Under the pieces are notes generated by a model that saw only the letters and a list, made by a program, of their open reading frames with translations, was not told the origin of the DNA and ran no database searches. The position numbers were made by a program, and so were the translations under genes. Of a stretch of 11,825 nucleotides of DNA, positions 7,426 to 11,825 are shown in pieces; the stretch's first letter is position 1, and each line of letters opens with the position of its first letter. Origin of the DNA: Sulfurovum sp. (GTDB lineage Bacteria; Campylobacterota; Campylobacteria; Campylobacterales; Sulfurovaceae); assembly GCA_026193735.1 (NCBI GenBank), contig JAPHUJ010000291.1, positions 1 to 11,825 of the forward strand. The letters run 5' to 3'.

Positions 7426-9234
7426 ATGTGTGGAATAGTAGGATACCTAGGAGCCAAAGAGAAAAAAGAGATTTTGCTTGATGGTCTGCAGGAGCTTGAG
7501 TACCGGGGTTATGATTCAGCCGGTATCGCAGTTATCGAAGGGGAAAAGCTCAATAACTTTAAAGCCATAGGAAAACTTGCCAACCTGAGAGAGAAAACAA
7601 AAGCTTACCATACTGAAGGTTTTGGTATCTCCATAGGGCATACACGTTGGGCGACACATGGTAAACCTACGGAACTTAATGCGCACCCACACTTAGGTGC
7701 TTACTCTTATGTAGTTCATAACGGTATTATCGAAAACTATCAAGAGCTTAAAAAAGAGTTACAAGCGGATGGTGTCACCTTCTTGAGTCAAACCGACACA
7801 GAAACCATTGTCCATCTTTTTGAGAAGAACAACAAAACCAGCCATTCAGTCTTTGAAGCCTTTGAAAAAACCCTTAAACGGCTAGAAGGTGCCTATGCGA
7901 CACTTCTTATTACAGAAGCAGATCCTGATACTATCTATTTTGCAAAAAGCGGTTCACCTATGATCATAGGATTTAATGCTGATGATGTGTATTTTGCTTC
8001 ATCTGATACGCCTATTATTGGGAAAGCCACTGAGGTTTATTATCTGGAAGATGGTGAATACGGATATGCTAAAAAAGGTGAAGTAAAACTTTTTAATGCC
8101 GAAGGTGAAAAAGGTTTCACAAAACAGGCACTCACTACCGACAAAGTCTCTGCACAAAAAGATGGCTATAGATTTTTCATGGAAAAAGAGATCTATGAGC
8201 AAAGCCAAGTCATGAGTGAAACAATGATAGGCCGTGTTCGAGATGAAAGTATTAGTTTTGAAGAACTTAATAAAGATTTCTTTGAAGGGATCTCTGCTAT
8301 CAAGATCTGTGCCTGTGGGACAAGCTACCACTCTGCCCTAACCTCTGCCTATCTTTTTGAACGTATAGCAAAAGTAAGATGTGACATAGAGATCGCTTCT
8401 GAATTCAGATATAAAGAACCCTTACTAACAAAGGATACACTTTTCATTACTATTTCACAAAGTGGGGAAACTGCAGATACCCTAGAAGCCCTCAAAATGG
8501 CAAAAAGGGCAGGACTTAAAACTTTGAGTATCTGTAATGTTGACAACTCTTCTATTGTTCGTGAAAGTGATGCAGCCATACTTACAAGAGCCGGTATAGA
8601 AAAAGGGGTAGCAAGTACCAAAGCTTTTGCTACACAAACGATGGTACTTTGGATGCTCGCTCTTTATATGGGTCAAGAGAAACAGACCATAACCAAAGAA
8701 ATTTTAAAAACAGAAATAGATGCAATGTTACATACTCCTAAAGCATTAGCGGTCACAGATACTTTACATGCAAAATTGAATAGACTTTCCAAACGTTACT
8801 TACATGGACATGGCTTCTTCTTTATAGGAAGAGACATTTTCTATCCTCTTGCGCTTGAGGGTGCATTAAAACTCAAAGAGATAAGCTATCTACATGCAGA
8901 AGGTTACCCCGCAGGAGAGATGAAACATGGGCCTATCGCCCTTGCAGACAGTAACCTTTTTACTATTGCCCTCATGCCAAAGACCATGCACTACGATAAG
9001 ATCAAATCAAATGTAGAAGAACTTAGTGCTAGAGATGCGACCATATTGGCTATCTCACCAGAGCCATTTGAGTTGGCTGATGACTTCATACAAACCAAGT
9101 ATGACTCTCATCCGATGTTAGAGTTCTTTGAGATGATGGTCGTGACTCAGTTATTTGCACTTGAAATTTCTGTAAGACTTGGAAATGATGTAGATATGCC
9201 GAGGAACTTGGCTAAATCTGTTACAGTAGAGTAA
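7426..9234 (+). CDS. glmS: Glutamine--fructose-6-phosphate aminotransferase (isomerizing)
   Basis: This 602-residue cytoplasmic enzyme makes glucosamine-6-phosphate from fructose-6-phosphate and glutamine, the first committed step to UDP-GlcNAc, peptidoglycan and LPS. The N-terminal class II amidotransferase domain starts MCGIVGY, exposing C2 as nucleophile after Met removal. ELEYRGYDSAGI (23-34), GHTRWATHG and HNGIIENY follow. Two SIS sugar-isomerase domains occupy the C-terminal half: the first has CGTSYHSA (near 295) and SQSGET (near 344), the second HAEGYPAGEMKHGPIAL. The last residues, PRNLAKSVTVE, are the family tail with the catalytic Lys at 597. The length matches E. coli GlmS (609). 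It starts 2 bases after glnD, with a GGGGAAAAGGGA ribosome site inside the end of glnD, so the two are probably co-translated. No glmS ribozyme or leader is possible here because there is no leader space. Confidence 0.97.
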   Translation: MCGIVGYLGAKEKKEILLDGLQELEYRGYDSAGIAVIEGEKLNNFKAIGKLANLREKTKAYHTEGFGISIGHTRWATHGKPTELNAHPHLGAYSYVVHNGIIENYQELKKELQADGVTFLSQTDTETIVHLFEKNNKTSHSVFEAFEKTLKRLEGAYATLLITEADPDTIYFAKSGSPMIIGFNADDVYFASSDTPIIGKATEVYYLEDGEYGYAKKGEVKLFNAEGEKGFTKQALTTDKVSAQKDGYRFFMEKEIYEQSQVMSETMIGRVRDESISFEELNKDFFEGISAIKICACGTSYHSALTSAYLFERIAKVRCDIEIASEFRYKEPLLTKDTLFITISQSGETADTLEALKMAKRAGLKTLSICNVDNSSIVRESDAAILTRAGIEKGVASTKAFATQTMVLWMLALYMGQEKQTITKEILKTEIDAMLHTPKALAVTDTLHAKLNRLSKRYLHGHGFFFIGRDIFYPLALEGALKLKEISYLHAEGYPAGEMKHGPIALADSNLFTIALMPKTMHYDKIKSNVEELSARDATILAISPEPFELADDFIQTKYDSHPMLEFFEMMVVTQLFALEISVRLGNDVDMPRNLAKSVTVE

Positions 9235-9252
9235 TATTACAAAAGGAAACCT

Positions 9253-9693
9253 ATGCTTATTTCTCATACTGAGATACCTCAAGTCGATATGGACTTTATG
9301 AACGAGGTGCACAAAGAAGATGTAGATATCATTAACAATATTTTTGAGCATATACTTAACTATGATGAGAGTGAAGAAAGTGCGAAGATCATAGATGATC
9401 TCTATAATCAATGGATAGAACATACTGTTGTGCATTTTCAAAATGAAGAGATCAAAATGCAGGAGATGCGTTTTCCTCCTTACCTTGCACATAAGGGTGA
9501 ACACGACAGAGCACTCCAAGAGATGCGTAATCTATTTTCACATTGGCAGCAACAAAGAGATATAAGGGTACTCAAGATCTATTTTATAGAAACTTTACCT
9601 GCCTGGCTTCAAACACATATCTCAACTATGGATACAGTCACAGCCCGTTTTTTTGCTACAGGCCAATCGCCCTGTGGCGGAGGGGTTTGTTAG
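9253..9693 (+). CDS. Bacteriohemerythrin with Cys-containing C-terminal tail
   Basis: This 146-residue protein is a single-domain hemerythrin, a four-helix bundle with a non-heme di-iron site that binds O2. The full ligand set is visible: H20, H61 and E65 (HFQNE), H80 and H84 (HKGEH), H122 and D127 (HISTMD). The spacings of the HxxxE, HxxxH and HxxxxD pairs are canonical. There is no signal peptide or membrane segment, so it should be cytoplasmic. Likely roles are oxygen storage, sensing, or protection of oxygen-sensitive enzymes in a microaerophile; none can be chosen from sequence. The tail after the bundle, SPCGGGVC, holds C141 and C146, the only two cysteines in the protein, and could bind metal or form a disulfide. 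AAAGGA ends about 7 bases before the ATG. It follows glmS by 18 bases and is probably the last gene of the glnD operon. Its stop is 2 bases from the convergent kinase gene. Confidence 0.9.
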   Translation: MLISHTEIPQVDMDFMNEVHKEDVDIINNIFEHILNYDESEESAKIIDDLYNQWIEHTVVHFQNEEIKMQEMRFPPYLAHKGEHDRALQEMRNLFSHWQQQRDIRVLKIYFIETLPAWLQTHISTMDTVTARFFATGQSPCGGGVC

Positions 9694-9695
9694 TT

Positions 9696-10409
9696 TTACG
9701 CTTCTCTCTCTAAATTTTCAAACCATTGTGTACACAAGGCTTTATAAATGACTTTATAAGCCTTAAGTTTTTCATACTTTATATCATCTTGCATAGTAAA
9801 ATAACTTCTTAAAAAGTGCTCTTCATCTTCTTTAGTTAAATCAAACTCAACACATACTGAAGCCAGATCAAAATACCTGTCGTTCATACCCGCATATTCC
9901 CAATCTATCAACTTAATCGTTTGTGTAAACAATATATTGTGAGGATTCAGATCATTGTGACACAATACAGTTTCTGACTCGAAAGTATCAATGGTGATCA
10001 AAGCATCTTGTACTTCTTTTGATTTTCCCTCAATAAGTGTTTCTATCAGTATTGGTTCACTCTCTAGCTTTAAAGAATGTAATTTTTTTAATACTTCTGC
10101 AAATTGGTTCAAGTCATTGTTTTCTAATTGATCTTTATGTATTCCCTCTACGTATGTTGAAATACTCAATGCATTCTCTTCGTCTAGCAATAGAGGTTCT
10201 GCACTTATAGCTTTTTCAAATGCCAATTTCTGTACTTGAAATTCAAATTTTCTGTCTATATCTGTTCGAATAAACTTTCGTACAATATACTTTTTTCCCT
10301 CGCTGTGAAGTAGATAGTTTTCATTACAATAGCCCTGGTTTTCCAGCAGTTCATATGAGTCTATATTTCTATTTTCAAAAAGTATGTATTGTTTGAGTTT
10401 ATGCATCAT
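9696..10409 (-). CDS. APH/choline-kinase-family phosphotransferase, candidate thiamine kinase
   Basis: This 237-residue protein has the aminoglycoside-phosphotransferase/choline-kinase fold. HNDLNPHNIL (151-160) is the catalytic loop, with D153 as base and N158 as metal ligand. LIDWEYAGMNDRYFDLA (167-183) holds the metal-binding D169 and the family's downstream acidic block. KKYIVRKF (39-46) is the probable nucleotide-contact strand. The length is slightly below E. coli ThiK (274). The fold covers choline, ethanolamine, thiamine, aminoglycoside and homoserine kinases, so motifs alone do not set the substrate. The position does: its ATG overlaps the thiQ stop in an ATGA junction, making it the third gene of a thiamine-transport operon. 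I infer it phosphorylates imported thiamine to thiamine monophosphate, trapping it in the cell. A choline kinase (LicA-like) is the main alternative. A second ATG follows the first directly, so the start is uncertain by one codon. Confidence 0.75.
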   Translation of the reverse strand: MMHKLKQYILFENRNIDSYELLENQGYCNENYLLHSEGKKYIVRKFIRTDIDRKFEFQVQKLAFEKAISAEPLLLDEENALSISTYVEGIHKDQLENNDLNQFAEVLKKLHSLKLESEPILIETLIEGKSKEVQDALITIDTFESETVLCHNDLNPHNILFTQTIKLIDWEYAGMNDRYFDLASVCVEFDLTKEDEEHFLRSYFTMQDDIKYEKLKAYKVIYKALCTQWFENLEREA

Positions 10410-11047
10410 TGTTCTATAAGTTTTTGCTTCTGTACTTTATAGACTCTGTTAGCAATGCGTTCAGCATCTTGAATATCATGCGTGACCATGATGGTATGTA
10501 AGTTATTTTCAATTGTGATTTTTTTTACTAGATCAAGCATCTCAATTTTTGTATCTACATCCAGTCCGGTAAAAGGTTCATCAAGGAGCAATATAGGCTC
10601 ACGTCGTATAAGAACTCGTGCAAGTGCAACACGCTGCTGTTGTCCTCCTGAGAGTGATGAGACTAAGGTATGTTCATACTTTTCAAGTCCTACTTCTTTC
10701 AGTATCGTTTGTACTTTTTTAATATCTTCTTTGCTGTCTTTTAGTGTTTTACTTACCCCTAAAAGTATGTTTTTTTGTACCGATAAGTGTTCAAATAGGT
10801 TATGGTTTTGAAATAAAATCGTGATGGGTCTTTTTTCAACCGATTCTTTTATCAACTCATTTTCATCTAACTTTATACTGCCGCTTGATGCAGATAAAAA
10901 TCCTGCCATGAGATCAAGAAGTGTTGACTTTCCACTTCCACTTTGTCCGAGTATCGCTACTATTTCTTTAGGCTTCACAGACATAGAATACTCATATATA
11001 TCATCGGCATTTTTATGCTGATACGTTAGATTAGTTATTTTTAACAA
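10406..11047 (-). CDS. thiQ: Thiamine ABC transporter ATP-binding protein, TTG start
   Basis: This is the ATPase subunit that powers ThiP for uptake of thiamine or its phosphates across the inner membrane. From the chosen start it has 213 residues. Walker A is GQSGSGKST (34-42), the Q-loop is FQNHNLFEHLSV with Q80, the signature is LSGGQQQR (132-139), Walker B is ILLLDEP (152-158), and the switch His is H190 in MVTHD. RRPI-like (KRPITILFQ) and AGFL blocks resemble E. coli ThiQ. No ATG is available in frame near the start. A GTG at 11086 would give 13 extra residues (to 226) and a 56-base overlap with thiP. I prefer TTG at 11047: an AGGAG lies at 11057-11053, 5 bases upstream, and the protein then begins MLKITNL, like E. 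coli ThiQ. It overlaps the thiP end by 17 bases and the kinase start by 4. Confidence 0.88.
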   Translation of the reverse strand: MLKITNLTYQHKNADDIYEYSMSVKPKEIVAILGQSGSGKSTLLDLMAGFLSASSGSIKLDENELIKESVEKRPITILFQNHNLFEHLSVQKNILLGVSKTLKDSKEDIKKVQTILKEVGLEKYEHTLVSSLSGGQQQRVALARVLIRREPILLLDEPFTGLDVDTKIEMLDLVKKITIENNLHTIMVTHDIQDAERIANRVYKVQKQKLIEQ

Positions 11048-11825
11048 CTGCACTCCTAAATAGTCTTGGTAGCAAAATAAATACACTCAATGTAATAACT
11101 AAAAGGATCAGTGCAACCCCCGCAGCATCACTTGTTCGGTAAGAACCCATAAGCTGGTACAAATACCATGGCAAAGTTGAAAAGTCATCCGATCCAAACA
11201 ACGCTATGATACCTAAATCCCCTAATGAAAAACAAAAAGATAAAGCAAATACATAACCAAGTGATGACTTTATGTAAGGGTATTCACAATAGATCCATCT
11301 TTGAAGTGTAGTAAGATTTAACGAAAAGACAAGCTTATCATACCTTTGTGCTGTTTTTTGCATAGCAGGCGCTAACACAGAAAGTGCAAAAGGCAATGAC
11401 ATAAGTACATTTGCGGTCAGTAACGCTATCGTAGACCATAGTGCGAGTGGGGCTTCAACCTTTTGTGACAAAAGAAAAAACCCCAGTCCCATGATCAACG
11501 AAGGAATCGCGAGGTAAAGGTTGCCTGAAAAAGCAAGGATTGCATTCATAGCTTTTGAGAAACTGTTGTTAGATAAACGATGTTTCAGGGTAAAATTTCT
11601 TTTTGTATCACTTAAAACAATGGCAAAGAATACAGTCAATATACTTGAAACAGTCGCAAGAGAAATACTTGTAAAAAAAGACTTGATGAACAATGGTTCC
11701 GTCACTATCCTGCTAAACTCTGCACCTATACCATCAAACACAATCGCAAATAAAGGCAACATAAAAAACAGGCTAAACAAAGCTATGATCCCTATTTGCA
11801 ATCGTTTTATATGTTTTGGCTCAGA
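11031..11825 (-). CDS. thiP: Thiamine ABC transporter permease, C-terminal half (5' end off window)
   Basis: The reading frame is open through the right edge, with SEPKHIKRL before the first membrane segment, so this is a partial gene with 264 residues visible. ThiP proteins usually have two fused permease halves of about 530 residues; this matches the second half. About six membrane segments are seen, near visible residues 10-30, 48-68, 92-118, 126-150, 185-210 and 232-252. The block SLGDLGIIALFGSDDFSTLP plus YLYQLMGSYR, followed by ALILL, matches the E. coli ThiP C-terminus closely and separates it from other iron/sulfate-type permeases. The coupling loop before it (SLNLTTLQRWIYCEYPYI) has Asn where the usual Gly stands in the EAA motif. 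The start codon, the first half and the expected thiB binding-protein gene lie outside the window. The only in-window start candidate in the frame near the edge, TTG at 11801, is unlikely to be real. Confidence 0.87.
   Translation of the reverse strand, partial: SEPKHIKRLQIGIIALFSLFFMLPLFAIVFDGIGAEFSRIVTEPLFIKSFFTSISLATVSSILTVFFAIVLSDTKRNFTLKHRLSNNSFSKAMNAILAFSGNLYLAIPSLIMGLGFFLLSQKVEAPLALWSTIALLTANVLMSLPFALSVLAPAMQKTAQRYDKLVFSLNLTTLQRWIYCEYPYIKSSLGYVFALSFCFSLGDLGIIALFGSDDFSTLPWYLYQLMGSYRTSDAAGVALILLVITLSVFILLPRLFRSAVVKNN
11045..11057 (-). promoter_or_regulatory. Ribosome binding site and TTG start of thiQ
   Basis: AGGAG at 11057-11053 is followed after 5 bases by TTG at 11047-11045. This pairing decides the thiQ start and places it within the last codons of thiP. 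A GTG at 11053 overlaps the AGGAG itself and is therefore an unlikely start. The site suggests translational coupling with thiP. Confidence 0.65.

Noticed and set aside
7380..7430. Possible glmS ribozyme or leader control of glmS.
   Set aside because: Only 2 bases separate glnD and glmS, so there is no untranslated leader to hold a ribozyme, and that element is known mainly from Gram-positive bacteria.
7999..8676. Minus-strand open frames of 64-110 codons inside glmS.
   Set aside because: They are antisense shadows; glmS is complete and conserved through this region.
9151..9519. A 122-codon minus-strand open frame overlapping the end of glmS and the hemerythrin gene.
   Set aside because: It spans two well-supported genes on the other strand, and its translation has no family features.
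9667..9697. Small hairpin (CGCC, CTGT loop, GGCG) near the end of the hemerythrin gene followed by T-rich bases, as a possible terminator between convergent operons.
   Set aside because: The stem is only 4-5 base pairs, lies inside codons for the SPCGG tail, and the following T run is broken by G and A. It is too weak to call.
11031..11801. A complete 256-residue single-domain permease starting at TTG 11801.
   Set aside because: The frame stays open upstream to the window edge and the sequence matches the second half of ThiP, so it is better read as a partial gene.

Overview
The window looks like a stretch of chromosome from a chemolithoautotrophic Campylobacterota bacterium (Sulfurimonas/Sulfurovum type). 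Four things support this: adjacent aclB and aclA genes for a two-subunit ATP-citrate lyase (reductive TCA cycle), MqnE of the futalosine route to menaquinone, AT-rich and very tightly packed genes, and a single-domain bacteriohemerythrin. The genus is an inference; no rRNA or marker alignment was possible.

Layout. (1) 1-1576, leftward: the 5' end of aclA (cut by the window edge) preceded by complete aclB. A 131-base gap (1577-1707) probably holds their promoter. (2) 1708-4889, leftward: a four-gene cluster read in the order mqnE, a Gpt-like purine phosphoribosyltransferase, pabA/trpG-type glutamine amidotransferase, and a polytopic GT-C-like membrane protein. Gaps are 1, 1 and 9 bases, so this is very likely one operon. 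(3) 4890-4948: a 59-base divergent promoter region with a near-symmetric shared -10 box. (4) 4949-9693, rightward: glnD, glmS and a bacteriohemerythrin, with gaps of 2 and 18 bases. (5) 9696-11825, leftward and convergent with the hemerythrin gene: the 3' half of thiP, then thiQ, then an APH/choline-kinase-fold gene that is a good thiamine-kinase candidate. These overlap one another by 17 and 4 bases.

Function. AclBA cleaves citrate for autotrophic carbon fixation. MqnE and PabA/TrpG both lie on branches that use chorismate (menaquinone and folate or tryptophan). GlnD senses glutamine and GlmS consumes it, so the rightward operon joins nitrogen sensing to amino-sugar and cell-wall supply. The ThiPQ importer with a downstream kinase makes an uptake-and-trap module for thiamine.

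No mobile elements, CRISPR arrays, tRNA/rRNA genes, prophage or obvious pseudogenes were seen, and no gap exceeds about 131 bases. Most of the window is housekeeping or core autotrophy. The points most worth a second look are the thiamine module, the GT-C-like orphan, the Cys-tailed hemerythrin and the symmetric divergent promoter. I do not see evidence for a wholly new biological system.
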